NCBI GenBank assembly: GCA_964627805.1
Contig: CAZVLA010000047.1
Span: 4,244 to 68,243, forward strand
Source: CAZAMI01 sp964627805
Lineage (GTDB): Archaea; Thermoproteota; Thermoprotei_A; Sulfolobales; NBVN01
Direction: 5' to 3'
Length of the DNA: 64,000 bases
Shown here: positions 27,122-36,091 of the stretch, in pieces
Numbering within the stretch: position 1 is the stretch's first letter
How the letters are laid out: every line of letters starts with the position of its first letter
The notes under the pieces: generated by a model
What the model was told of the DNA's origin: nothing
Database searches by the model: none
The model's input: only the letters and a program-made list of their open reading frames with translations
Translations under genes and position numbers: made by a program

Positions 27122-27481
27122 TTAGGTAGTACTTAATTGCTTTGTGAGCGTCTTGAACTTAAGGATTAACTTACGTACCTCACCCTCATCTAAGCCGCAA
27201 GCCCTACTAACTTCCTTAACTACGTTCTTAGGTTTAGGATAAACGTCGGTTGATAGCATCGTATGAATAGCTAATACCTTAATGGCTTTACTGAAACCTA
27301 ACCCTGCATTCATTACCTCTCTAATAAATCTACGTATGATTGGGTCATTAGAATCCCTACAGTACTTAATACTGCTTAACCTTCTCAAGTCACTCATTAA
27401 CTTCCTAGAGTAGGGTCCCTTAACTAATAACCTGAATCTATAGCCTAGATCCTTACCTAAGAGTTTCTGAATTAAGTACAC
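27122..27481 (-). CDS. YwgA-like / HTH-type small protein, probably longer than the called start
   Basis: From GTG 27481 this is 119 residues, but the same frame stays open upstream to a stop at 27175+400 (27577-27575). The upstream part reads ERLCYLRELISHIPRECRS and runs straight into YLIQKLLGKDLGYRFRLLVKGPYSRKL, the N-terminal segment of the YwgA-like/SocA-like family. No usual start codon exists in that extension. ATG 27590 in another frame would join it if one G of the GGGGG run at 27571-27575 (CCCCC on the plus strand) were absent. The full protein would be about 155 residues. Function unknown; the family includes DNA-binding-like and antitoxin-like members. Confidence 0.55.
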   Translation of the reverse strand: MYLIQKLLGKDLGYRFRLLVKGPYSRKLMSDLRRLSSIKYCRDSNDPIIRRFIREVMNAGLGFSKAIKVLAIHTMLSTDVYPKPKNVVKEVSRACGLDEGEVRKLILKFKTLTKQLSTT

Positions 27482-27710
27482 TAGGTAGTGTACGGTCTCA
27501 TCACTCCTACATTCCCTAGGTATGTGACTAATTAACTCACGTAAGTAGCAGAGTCTCTCCTCCAGAATTACCCCCTAAGTGAACTAGCATGTGTAAGTTA
27601 CATAAGGTAGCGCCTCAATGATTAACTGCTACAGTAATTACTTGGGATGCCATGCATAGGTAATAACTAGATAATACCCCCATAACACCCGTATTACTTG
27701 GAGTTAAGTC

Positions 27711-28208
27711 ATGCGTGTAGCCATAGTGTATTACAGCTTAACAGGTAGGACTAGGGAAGTAGCTAGGGAAATAGGCAATGTATTAGAAGATCTGAAGTAC
27801 CGCATAGATTACTTTGAAGTAAGACCCGTTAATGAGTACCCTAGGAGGCTAGCACACATTAACCCTAGAGTAATTAAGGATACATTATCAAGTAAAGTAA
27901 TAGACATTAAAGGTATTGAAAGTTTTAACCCAAGTAATTACGATTTAGTTATAATCTGCACACCAATATGGATAGGTAGGATAACACCTCCTATAAGATC
28001 CTTTATAGAGTTATTCAAAGATAAACTGAAGACACCTGTAATATGCATAACTACCTCAAATATCAAGAGGGGGTACTCTACAAAGTTTAAGGAGTACCTA
28101 AAGTCTAGAGGCATTAAGGTAGTAGCTCACGCATCACTAACTAATATTAATGAGGCTAAGGAGGTAGCTAGAGTGTTGATTAGGAAGTTAAGTGACTTAA
28201 TGAAGTAG
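27711..28208 (+). CDS. Flavodoxin-family protein
   Basis: A 165-residue flavodoxin-like FMN-binding electron carrier or quinone reductase-type protein. The FMN phosphate loop is YSLTGRTREVA, and the second and third flavin loops fit TPIWIGRITPPIRSFI and TTSNIKRGYS. Length is typical of short-chain flavodoxins. It stands alone, 220 bases from the diverging YwgA-like gene. Plus-strand AT-rich DNA near 27660-27680 may hold its promoter. Confidence 0.82.
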   Translation: MRVAIVYYSLTGRTREVAREIGNVLEDLKYRIDYFEVRPVNEYPRRLAHINPRVIKDTLSSKVIDIKGIESFNPSNYDLVIICTPIWIGRITPPIRSFIELFKDKLKTPVICITTSNIKRGYSTKFKEYLKSRGIKVVAHASLTNINEAKEVARVLIRKLSDLMK

Positions 28209-28338
28209 AACATCCACTCTTTAGTAAGTGAATGTCCATTGCCGATACCTGAGGTTTCGTCCTTACCTTACTAAAAGGTGTCGCAGTAAAAATTATTGTT
28301 TAGTGTTTAGTAATAGTGTTGTATTACGTGAAAATATC

Positions 28339-30498
28339 TTACTTTATGTCTAATTCCTTAGCTATTTCCTTAATAGTGTTAATTACCTTATCCCTGAACT
28401 TTAGGTACGCATTAGTGAATTCCTTCATGGTCTTAACGCATGGTCCGTAAGTTGGCCAGTCCTTAGGGCTTACTCCACGGTTTCCGTAGTCCTTCTCAAT
28501 ACCTACCTTCTTGAGTAACTCATTTAGTTCTGGTGATGCTTCGTAGGCCTTAACGAAGTCCTCGTACTCCTCCATGAGCCTCTTGAGTACGTCCTTAGGT
28601 AATTCCTGAAGTATAGCCTCCGCATAGTCCTCTAGCTTAAAGCCCTCCTTCATTGACTCCTTAAGTACTGCTAACTGGTGGTTCGGGAACTCCGTATTCG
28701 TCATGTTCCTACTTGCGTAGGTGTATAGGGTATCTATTGGCTTACGCTTAGAGGCGGGTAGTAGGTCTATCCTATCGAATATGAACTCCGCCTGCTCCTT
28801 AGTTAGTCCGTACTCCCTCATTAGGTACTTAATCCACTTCTCCCTATTCCATGGTGAGAACAGTATCTCGTAGACCCTCTGAGCTACGTAAGTACCTGAT
28901 AGGGCTAAATCACCCTGTATCCTGGATAGGAGCTTCTCGAGCTCCTCCCTACTACCGAATGCGCCACTCTTATCTAGGAAGTCAACAAACTCCTTCCTAA
29001 GTAAGTTCCTACCCAATACCCTCTTACCTACTATGGTGTTTATTAACTCATCTAACGGCTTACCCCTGAACTCAGCTAGTCTCTCTTCAGGGAATCCTAG
29101 AGACTTAGCTAGTTCCTCAACAGCCCTTCTCTTCTCCTCATCACTTAACTTCTCAATAGCCTTCTTAACTAACTTAGCAGCTACTAAGTCCCTTAAGTGA
29201 TCCTCTAACCTACCACCCATGTTAGTGTCGTATGTTTGGACAGGCTTAATACCCATCTTAATAGCCTTAGCCATACCTCTAAGAGCAGCTTCAGCTAGTA
29301 GTACCTCCTGAGATACTGTGTAGCTAACGGTTATGTTCTGACCTATACCAGCTTCATTTAACCTCCTAGCTATCTCGAGTGCTGCTGGGTACGCAGCAGC
29401 TACCTTAACTACTAAGTTAGGCCTCCCCTTCTCCTTAACTGTGCTGTAGCCCCATAGTAGGTACTCGTCATATACCTTAAGGTCATTCTCTAACCTACTA
29501 GCGAACTCTAGGGCAGCCTTAACGCTCTCATCAGCCTTATCAGCTATTAATGGGTTCAACTGGTAACTAACTAATCCGTCGTGGTAGTCCGACCAGTGGA
29601 ATGGGGGTCTGAATACTAGGAAGTTCTCCATTAGCCCGAACCTAGTAGCCTCCATAGCTATGTCGTCTGCGTACTTATCTGGGTCCTTAAACCACTCTGG
29701 GAACTCCTTACTTAGTACCTCCTTAGCGTACTCCTTAAACTTATTCCATAGCTCTGGATCGTCATCGTATGCCCTAGCAGCTAGTGCTGGGTTAGTTGAT
29801 ACCTGTACGTAACCTAAGTGCCTTAACCACCTAAGACCTAATGCGTAGTCGTTACCGAACTTACATAGTCCCTTAAGTGATGACTGGTAGTATATGTTAT
29901 TCACGAGCATATCACTCATAGCCTTAACGTAGGACTCAGCTAGGTTATTCTCATCAAGTTTCTTCTCAACCTCATTAGCTATGTACGCAAGCATACTATT
30001 TCCTTTATTAATGAGCTTCATACCCCTTAACTGCTCATTAATGACTGCCTTAAGGATAGGTGCTGACCCGTACTCAGACTTCTCAGCCTCCTCCCATGAC
30101 TTTAGAGCGTTTGTTAATGCCTTAATACCCTCACTAATCTCCTCCTCACTAAACCCTACTCTCCTTGACTCAAGACCTACTAAGTTCCAGATCATCTCAA
30201 GTACTACGTCATAGGCCCTAAACCTCTGTACTATTACCTCATCACCTTCACTAACTCTCCTCTTTACGAAGAGGTAGTTGAGCCTCCTTACAGTAGCTCC
30301 TAAGGTATCTAGTAACTTACCTACCATCTCCTTATACAGTATATGATCAGCAGCTAACTTCGTATGACCAGCTAATGCGGTCTTCACTATGTGGTCAGCA
30401 TGATCTACCCTAGGAGGTACGGGTAAGGTTAGTTTCTCGGGCTTAGCCTTAGCAACTACTTCTCTCACGTATTCGGGGGTTATCTTGGGGGTTGACAT
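28339..30498 (-). CDS. Transaldolase-family protein, long form
   Basis: About 719 residues, roughly twice a normal transaldolase. The middle carries the transaldolase barrel: YVQVSTNPALAARAYDDDP (numbered from the upstream ATG, residues 238-256) and VVKVAAAYPAALEIARRL with the likely Schiff-base Lys at 373, then GIGQNITVSYTVSQEVLLAEA. Long helical regions flank it on both sides, of unknown role. The start ATG 30498 has GGGGTG eight bases before it. ATG 30522 upstream would add MYLRGARD and sits near the predicted transcript start. It probably acts on sugar phosphates in the non-oxidative pentose or related pathways; the substrate is unproven. Confidence 0.72.
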   Translation of the reverse strand: MSTPKITPEYVREVVAKAKPEKLTLPVPPRVDHADHIVKTALAGHTKLAADHILYKEMVGKLLDTLGATVRRLNYLFVKRRVSEGDEVIVQRFRAYDVVLEMIWNLVGLESRRVGFSEEEISEGIKALTNALKSWEEAEKSEYGSAPILKAVINEQLRGMKLINKGNSMLAYIANEVEKKLDENNLAESYVKAMSDMLVNNIYYQSSLKGLCKFGNDYALGLRWLRHLGYVQVSTNPALAARAYDDDPELWNKFKEYAKEVLSKEFPEWFKDPDKYADDIAMEATRFGLMENFLVFRPPFHWSDYHDGLVSYQLNPLIADKADESVKAALEFASRLENDLKVYDEYLLWGYSTVKEKGRPNLVVKVAAAYPAALEIARRLNEAGIGQNITVSYTVSQEVLLAEAALRGMAKAIKMGIKPVQTYDTNMGGRLEDHLRDLVAAKLVKKAIEKLSDEEKRRAVEELAKSLGFPEERLAEFRGKPLDELINTIVGKRVLGRNLLRKEFVDFLDKSGAFGSREELEKLLSRIQGDLALSGTYVAQRVYEILFSPWNREKWIKYLMREYGLTKEQAEFIFDRIDLLPASKRKPIDTLYTYASRNMTNTEFPNHQLAVLKESMKEGFKLEDYAEAILQELPKDVLKRLMEEYEDFVKAYEASPELNELLKKVGIEKDYGNRGVSPKDWPTYGPCVKTMKEFTNAYLKFRDKVINTIKEIAKELDIK

Positions 30499-30545
30499 AT
30501 CGCGCGCACCCCTTAGGTACATCCAAAAACATGACTATTGGGTTT

Positions 30546-30556
30546 CTTTTATAAAT
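30546..30556 (-). promoter_or_regulatory. TATA box for the transaldolase-family gene
   Basis: On the minus strand this reads ATTTATAAAAG. A transcript would begin near 30525, giving either an almost leaderless message from ATG 30522 or a leader of about 27 bases carrying the Shine-Dalgarno for ATG 30498. Confidence 0.55.
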
Positions 30557-30678
30557 GTTCAAGAAGTGCCCATACTTTTAAGTATATTTAGTTTTAATAT
30601 TAATGAATTAAACGTACTTAATTACTGTGAGTAATAGTAATTTACCTCTCCTAAGCTTAAGTAGTTAGGTGCTCTACA

Positions 30679-31575
30679 TTGGTTGATGTGTGTGCGTTCG
30701 GTTACGTAACTAAGGAGTCCGAGGTCTTCCAAGGTAGGTACAGGGAATTTACTGCAGGGCCTCCGTACTTCTTCTCCATGGCTTTAGCTAGGTTAGGTAC
30801 TTCGGTACTAGTGGTTACTAAGTTAGCACCTAAGGATAGGTACATAGTTCGTGAGATGGAGGAAGTAGGTATTAGGGTAGTGACTCTAGAGAGTAAAACC
30901 ACATTCTCGGCACATACGATATATGGTAAGACACTTGATGAGAGGCACATAAGGATACTATCGACTGCGGACCCATTTACACTTAATGACTTAAGGTACT
31001 GTAGTGGATGTAGGTTAGTTTACGTAGGTCCCTTAACCACTAAGGACTTCACGTTAGATTTCATGCGTGAAGCTAGGAGGCTAGCTCCGTTGGTTCTTGA
31101 TGTTCAGGGGTTCACTAGGGAGGTAGTTGGTGATCGTATAGAGTACGTTGACTGGAGCTGGAAGGTTGAGGGTTCTAGGTATGTAGACATATTTAAGGCA
31201 GATAGTAAGGAAGCTAAACTACTGACGGGCTATGAGGATGCGTTAGAGGCTATGGACGTGATAATGTCTTGGGGACCTAAGGAGGTACTAATCACATCTA
31301 GTAAGGGTGTCTACTTAGGGGTTAGGGGTAGCGGTAAGTACTTCGCACCATTCAAAGTTGATAGAGTCGTAGGGAGGGTAGGTAGAGGCGATACGTGCAC
31401 TGCTTCCTACGTCCATGCTAGACTTAAGGGTATGGGTTACGAGGAGAGCGTGAAGTTCGCTGCAGCAGCTACTTCGCTTAAGCTAACCTACCAAGGACCC
31501 CTAAGGAATAGTGAGGCTGAAGTACTTGAGTTCGTTAGGGAGAAGTACTCAGACGTTAATGTAAGGATTGAGTAA
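30679..31575 (+). CDS. PfkB-family (ribokinase-like) carbohydrate kinase 1
   Basis: A 298-residue sugar or nucleoside kinase of the PfkB family. The N-terminal sheet has FTAGPPYFFSMALARLG (the sugar-binding GG motif is here AGPP, a variation), and the C-terminal catalytic motif is VGRGDTCTASYVHA, where the Asp is the base. KADSKEAKLLTG is the conserved middle segment. It lies upstream of a glycerophosphodiesterase gene on the same strand, but with its own gap. The substrate is not deducible. Confidence 0.82.
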   Translation: MVDVCAFGYVTKESEVFQGRYREFTAGPPYFFSMALARLGTSVLVVTKLAPKDRYIVREMEEVGIRVVTLESKTTFSAHTIYGKTLDERHIRILSTADPFTLNDLRYCSGCRLVYVGPLTTKDFTLDFMREARRLAPLVLDVQGFTREVVGDRIEYVDWSWKVEGSRYVDIFKADSKEAKLLTGYEDALEAMDVIMSWGPKEVLITSSKGVYLGVRGSGKYFAPFKVDRVVGRVGRGDTCTASYVHARLKGMGYEESVKFAAAATSLKLTYQGPLRNSEAEVLEFVREKYSDVNVRIE

Positions 31576-31700
31576 TACGTTAGGGAGCATCCCAAGTAGC
31601 CCGTAAGTCGACTAGGTGGGTAGTGAACCAGAAGGGGTAGGGTAGGTATTAGTTATACTTAGCACTTATAAATACTGAAGTACAGAAGTAAGTATCTCCC

Positions 31701-31711
31701 CCTTTAAAAAT
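31701..31711 (+). promoter_or_regulatory. TATA box for the GDPD gene
   Basis: CCTTTAAAAAT is centred about 28 bases before GTG 31734, a classical archaeal spacing for a leaderless message. The gap before it (31576-31700) holds nothing else that I can read. Confidence 0.55.
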
Positions 31712-31733
31712 CTGGTATGTTGTGAGGTAATGA

Positions 31734-32669
31734 GTGGAGTTAAGGTGGGATATGGGAATGTGGAAGCTAAGTTTTTTAGCAGAGTTAGCGGGGCTTAAAT
31801 TGAGAAATGATGGTGGTACGTGGGAAATGATACTGCCTCATAGGAGACCGCTAATAGTGGGGCACGGAGCTAATAGCATAGGTAAGATAAAGCGTTACAT
31901 CTCTGAGGGTGCTCACGTGTTAGAGATGGACATAATTGAGGATCCCTCAAGCGGTGAGTTAGTTCTGCATCATGTTTCTGAAGATACAATGCTTAAGTCA
32001 CTTACTGGAGGTAGGGTCCACATATTCTTTGAGTGGTTACCGATACCCTTACCCATAGTTAAGCCTAAGAAATTAACTGACGTACTTAAGTTCATTAGCG
32101 GTAAGGCTGACGTAATGCTCGATCTTAAGTGGAGGGGGATGGCACGTAAGTTAGCTGAAGTACTTAATGAGGTTGACTTTAAGGGCGTTATATACGTAAC
32201 CTCTAGGTACCATAAGGACTTAATGGAGATTAAGAGGCTAGTGAGGCATGTTAAGACCTTAGTAAGTATTGATGACCAGCCAGTTAGGTGCGCTGAGTAC
32301 TTAACTAAGGTAGGTGCTGATGGGACTTCAATAAGGTCTGCATTCATAGATAAGGACCTAGTCAATGACTTACATAGGCATGGATTCATAATAGCTGCTT
32401 GGACAGTTAATGACGGCGCTATAGCTAGGTACTTAAGGGACTTAGGTGTTGACATGATAGTTACTGACCACCCAGGACTAATAATGAAGGAGTTATCAGG
32501 TGAAGCTGAGGAGCTAGAGGAGCTCGAGAGAGCTAAATTAGAGGAGAGCTTAAGGGGTAATACCTCAGTACAGGATACCTTAGCTGGTGGTTTAGACCAT
32601 ATGTTCGGCTTCTCCTTCTATCACCAAGCAATTAGGAGGAAGGAAGAGAAGGAAGGTTTAAGACTGTGA
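31734..32669 (+). CDS. Glycerophosphodiester phosphodiesterase family protein
   Basis: A 311-residue TIM-barrel hydrolase of the GDPD/PI-PLC family, which cleaves glycerophosphodiesters. Catalytic and metal residues are visible: H44 and N47 (VGHGANSI), E64-x-D66 (LEMDII), H79 (LVLHH), and the closing strand FIIAAWTVND with MIVTDHPG. The usual HRG is HGA here. An extra C-terminal tail of about 60 residues is Glu/Leu-rich and helical. The start is GTG 31734; ATG codons at 31752 and 31758 are alternatives. It could act on phospholipid head groups, including inositol-type archaeal lipids, but this is inference. Confidence 0.82.
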   Translation: MELRWDMGMWKLSFLAELAGLKLRNDGGTWEMILPHRRPLIVGHGANSIGKIKRYISEGAHVLEMDIIEDPSSGELVLHHVSEDTMLKSLTGGRVHIFFEWLPIPLPIVKPKKLTDVLKFISGKADVMLDLKWRGMARKLAEVLNEVDFKGVIYVTSRYHKDLMEIKRLVRHVKTLVSIDDQPVRCAEYLTKVGADGTSIRSAFIDKDLVNDLHRHGFIIAAWTVNDGAIARYLRDLGVDMIVTDHPGLIMKELSGEAEELEELERAKLEESLRGNTSVQDTLAGGLDHMFGFSFYHQAIRRKEEKEGLRL

Positions 32670-32730
32670 TTTTAGAATTATGCTTACCTAGTTAATTATG
32701 CTTAGTGTTTAAAAACTATTGTTTAAGTAG

Positions 32731-33894
32731 TTACTCATGAGTCAATAACTCAGTCTTTACCTTAGGTGCCTTAGCCTTGGGCTCCCCACTCACCTTAACG
32801 AACCTGTCCTTAAGCTTCTCTAGAACCATAGGTAGTGTTGTGTACTCCATCTCCTCAGGGCCTAGCCTGTGTGGCATGAATGGTCCGTGCCTCCTCATGT
32901 AGTCAGCTATGAACTGAGCCAACCTCCTAGTCTCGTCGAAGGCTACGTCGTCGAAGAGGTCTGCAGGACCTATTAACCTACCGTTCTTTATCTGGAACCC
33001 TAGACCTATTACTCTAGGTGGCCCGTCAAACCTAGTGCACTTAGCGTAACGCTGTGGTACTGGCATGAATGGTCCGTGGTGTGAGCCCCTCATCCAGCCA
33101 GCTACTAGGTGCGGGAAGGCGAAGGGCTCAAGAACTTCACCTAATGCTGGAAAGCCCGACTGAGCCCTAACCACAGCTACTGGGTCGTCCTTACCTACGT
33201 ACCTACCAGCCATTAGGTTTAGCCTCTCAACACTAACTACTGCTGCTATCTCGTTGTCCTTCTTCCTGTAGACCCTCCTTATTATGTACCTACCTGGGGT
33301 ACCGATTAGGGCCAGTATGTCGTACATCTCCTCAGGTGCTGATAGGGTTACTGACCTACCCTCGAATACGTCGAAGATCTCGAACTTGAAGCCATCATGA
33401 AGCTTAGGGTCAATAACTAATCCAGCAGTGTTGAACGGGTCCGCGAAGATCCTGAATATTGGTAGGTTAAACGCTCCTGGCTCAGTCTTATCAGCCATGA
33501 ACACTACTACAGGCTCTGCAGGTCTCTCAACGAACTCCATCTCAGCAACGCCGGGTCCTAAGCCCCTAACATTACCTGAAAATGCCTCACTTAGTAGGTC
33601 CTGACCAGCTGCGTACAGACCTAGCTCCTTCGATACCTTAGCTGCCTCCTTGAATGCGTTCCAAGCTAGCTCGTGGATCTCTGGAGCATCAACTCCCTTC
33701 CTATGTGTCATGATCAGCTCTAAGTCATCACCAGCGTTTGTTACGTAGAAGTCAATTATTAATCCCTTACTCTTAGCCTCAGCAAGTACCTTAGTTGCTG
33801 CTGCTATACACTCTGGATGCACGATATGGTGACCAGCTAGTGAGCCTATATCAGCCTTTATAACTGATATAGTAGTCTTAACCTTCTCACTCAT
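32731..33894 (-). CDS. fbp: Fructose-1,6-bisphosphate aldolase/phosphatase
   Basis: A 387-residue bifunctional gluconeogenic enzyme (FBPase class V). It condenses DHAP and glyceraldehyde-3-phosphate and then removes the 1-phosphate to give fructose-6-phosphate. The sequence is conserved along its length, with VIKADIGSLAGHH at the start (metal Asp, phosphate contacts), YVTNAGDDLELIMTH, GPGVAEMEF, FADPFNTAGLVID, and WMRGSHHGPFMPV. Length is normal. A GAGGTAAG motif precedes the ATG. It is typical of autotrophic or mixotrophic crenarchaea and marks gluconeogenic carbon flow. Confidence 0.95.
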   Translation of the reverse strand: MSEKVKTTISVIKADIGSLAGHHIVHPECIAAATKVLAEAKSKGLIIDFYVTNAGDDLELIMTHRKGVDAPEIHELAWNAFKEAAKVSKELGLYAAGQDLLSEAFSGNVRGLGPGVAEMEFVERPAEPVVVFMADKTEPGAFNLPIFRIFADPFNTAGLVIDPKLHDGFKFEIFDVFEGRSVTLSAPEEMYDILALIGTPGRYIIRRVYRKKDNEIAAVVSVERLNLMAGRYVGKDDPVAVVRAQSGFPALGEVLEPFAFPHLVAGWMRGSHHGPFMPVPQRYAKCTRFDGPPRVIGLGFQIKNGRLIGPADLFDDVAFDETRRLAQFIADYMRRHGPFMPHRLGPEEMEYTTLPMVLEKLKDRFVKVSGEPKAKAPKVKTELLTHE

Positions 33895-34040
33895 AGCTCT
33901 TACCTCAAGGTAACCCTCCTTACCGCCTTAAAAACTTATACAATCTAAGTTATGGTAAGTACGACTTAAGTACTTAATTCTTCGTAGCACCGAGTTAAGT
34001 AATTAATTTCTACCTTAGATAGTTAGTTAGGGTTTAGGTA

Positions 34041-34787
34041 ATGATGCTTGAAATCATTGATAAGGTAAGTAATTACTCATGCGTAGTTAGTATTCATGAA
34101 AAGTACGTTAAGTACTTCAAGAACACGCTACCCTTCAGTACTAAACTCAATGTTTGGAAGGAGGAGGTGTACCTAAATACTCCGGTGAAGATACCTAGTA
34201 ACGAGTTAGTGCCTGCATATAAGGTTAGGTTAGGTAGGCTATACTACTGGCCCCCAGAGCAGTCTCTATGCCTCTTCTACGGAGCTTCCGAGGCCTACAC
34301 ACCCGTTTCTGAGGTAGGTACTGTAGTGGGTCCTCTGTATTACTTAAGGTACTTCAGTAGCGGTGATGAAGCTGAGGTTAGGGTTCATGAGTTAAGTCCC
34401 CAATTAAGTAGGTTAGCTAAGTATGTGGGTAGCTTAGGCTACTTAGTCGCTTCAGTAGTTAATGGTGACGTAACCGCCTTAGCCGCTACGAAGTTCTTAG
34501 GGGGTGATTGCAGATCCTCATTCTTAGTATTTAGTGAGGACTTCGGCTACCACCTAGAGAGTGACGCGTTCTTTAGGTTAAGTGAATCATTAAATGATAG
34601 GGTACTATTCAGTAGTTTGAAATCATATGTTAACTCACTAACTAAGTACTTAAGGCTGGATATTAATGAGGATGGGTATGCAGTACTTACCGCTGGTGTA
34701 GGTACGCTAAATGAGTTGCTTGAATCCATTAATGAGCTTGAGGTGATACTCCCGCTACTTAAGGAGAGATTCGGTATTTACTTCTGA
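34041..34787 (+). CDS. Cyclophilin-like (TM1367-type) domain with extra C-terminal domain
   Basis: A 248-residue protein whose first about 110 residues form a cyclophilin-like barrel of the TM1367/DUF369 type: LPFSTKLNVWKEEVYLNTPV, RLGRLYYWPPEQSLCLFYG, EVGTVVGPL. These line up with the smaller protein at 36092-36487. The remaining about 130 residues have no recognised domain and look alpha/beta, ending in leucine-rich helices. The family has no settled function; the barrel lacks prolyl-isomerase residues in known members. The two genes flank the orphan sugar ABC ATPase on the other strand. Confidence 0.65.
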   Translation: MMLEIIDKVSNYSCVVSIHEKYVKYFKNTLPFSTKLNVWKEEVYLNTPVKIPSNELVPAYKVRLGRLYYWPPEQSLCLFYGASEAYTPVSEVGTVVGPLYYLRYFSSGDEAEVRVHELSPQLSRLAKYVGSLGYLVASVVNGDVTALAATKFLGGDCRSSFLVFSEDFGYHLESDAFFRLSESLNDRVLFSSLKSYVNSLTKYLRLDINEDGYAVLTAGVGTLNELLESINELEVILPLLKERFGIYF

Positions 34788-34860
34788 TGACGGTCTAATC
34801 TACTGAGTCATTAAAAACAAGAAGTATTTTAGTAGCGCTTTTACTTCAGGCGTGTCTCAC

Positions 34861-35946
34861 TTAGAGTATGGCTTTTTCAGTTGACTTATCGAAGAAGTGG
34901 AGCTTACTCTCGTCAAGTACTACCCAGACGCTCTTACCTGGTACGTACCTCTCATCGGGTGCTGTTATTGCTTTAATGATTATGTCACCTATCTTAACAT
35001 TAACTATCATGTCCCTACCTAATGGCTCAGTAACGTATATCACTCCCTCAATAGCGTCTGGTACCTTAGTTAGGGAGAGCTTCGTGTGCTCTGGCCTGAA
35101 GCCCATTATTACGTCAGTTGATTTAGATACTATTAGCTCACCTAACTCCTTAGAGAGTTTATACTTAAACACACCAGCATCGAAGTAGTACTCACCCTTA
35201 TCCTCCCTAACTATACCCTCCACGAAGTTCATTGGCGGTGACCCTATGAATCCAGCTACGAATAAGTTAGCTGGTCTATTGTAGAGTTCGTCCGGCTTAG
35301 CGTATTGCTGGAGCCTACCAGCATTCATTACTGCTATCCTATCAGCCATTGACAGAGCCTCTACCTGATCGTGGGTTACGTATATTGCTGTAATGCCTAA
35401 CTCCTTCTGTAGCCTCTTGAGCTCGGCCCTCATGAGGATCCTTAACTTAGCGTCTAGGTTGCTTAGCGGCTCATCAAGTAGCAGGACATCAGGCTCCTTA
35501 ACTAAGGCTCTACCTAAGGCAACCCTCTGCTGCTGACCTCCGGAGAGCTGGGCTGGTTTCCTATGTAGTAAGTTATCGATCCTCAGTAACTTAGCTACTT
35601 CCTTAACCTTCCTATCAATCTCATTCTTAGGTACTTTCTTGAGTTTAAGTGGGAAGGCTATGTTATCATATACAGTCATGTGCGGGTATAGTGCGTAGCT
35701 CTGGAATACCATACCTACGTTCCTATCCTTAGGTGGTAAGTCAGTAACGTCACGATCATCGAAGAGTATCCTACCCTTAGTTGGTTTGTATATGCCAGCA
35801 ACCATGAGTAGGGTAGTTGTCTTACCGCATCCGGAGGGACCTAGGAGTGCTACGAACTCACCATCACCTATCTCAAGATTTAAGTCTACGACAGCCTTAA
35901 CTCTACCGAAGAATTTACTCACATTATCTAGCTTCACCTTAACCAT
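34861..35946 (-). CDS. Orphan sugar ABC transporter ATPase (MalK/MsmX type)
   Basis: A 361-residue ATPase of the carbohydrate uptake CUT1 class. Walker A is GPSGCGKTT, the Q-loop is GMVFQSYALYPHMTV, the signature LSGGQQQR, Walker B VLLLDEPLSNLD, and the switch His VTHDQ. The TOBE domain follows from about residue 240. No permease or binding protein of the CUT1 type lies near, so it probably energises sugar importers encoded elsewhere. ATG 35946 is preferred: AGGTGGTG just upstream contains the alternative GTG 35955. Confidence 0.9.
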   Translation of the reverse strand: MVKVKLDNVSKFFGRVKAVVDLNLEIGDGEFVALLGPSGCGKTTTLLMVAGIYKPTKGRILFDDRDVTDLPPKDRNVGMVFQSYALYPHMTVYDNIAFPLKLKKVPKNEIDRKVKEVAKLLRIDNLLHRKPAQLSGGQQQRVALGRALVKEPDVLLLDEPLSNLDAKLRILMRAELKRLQKELGITAIYVTHDQVEALSMADRIAVMNAGRLQQYAKPDELYNRPANLFVAGFIGSPPMNFVEGIVREDKGEYYFDAGVFKYKLSKELGELIVSKSTDVIMGFRPEHTKLSLTKVPDAIEGVIYVTEPLGRDMIVNVKIGDIIIKAITAPDERYVPGKSVWVVLDESKLHFFDKSTEKAIL

Positions 35947-36091
35947 CCGCACCACCTAAGGAGGTAGCATTACCTCCGTAGAAAGTATCTTGCTAATCCA
36001 CTAAAAATCCTTACTTCACCTACTTTAAAAGTGGTTAGGGACAGGTTAATTTACTCAGTAATAGAGTAACCTAATGTTGAGGTGTATTAAC

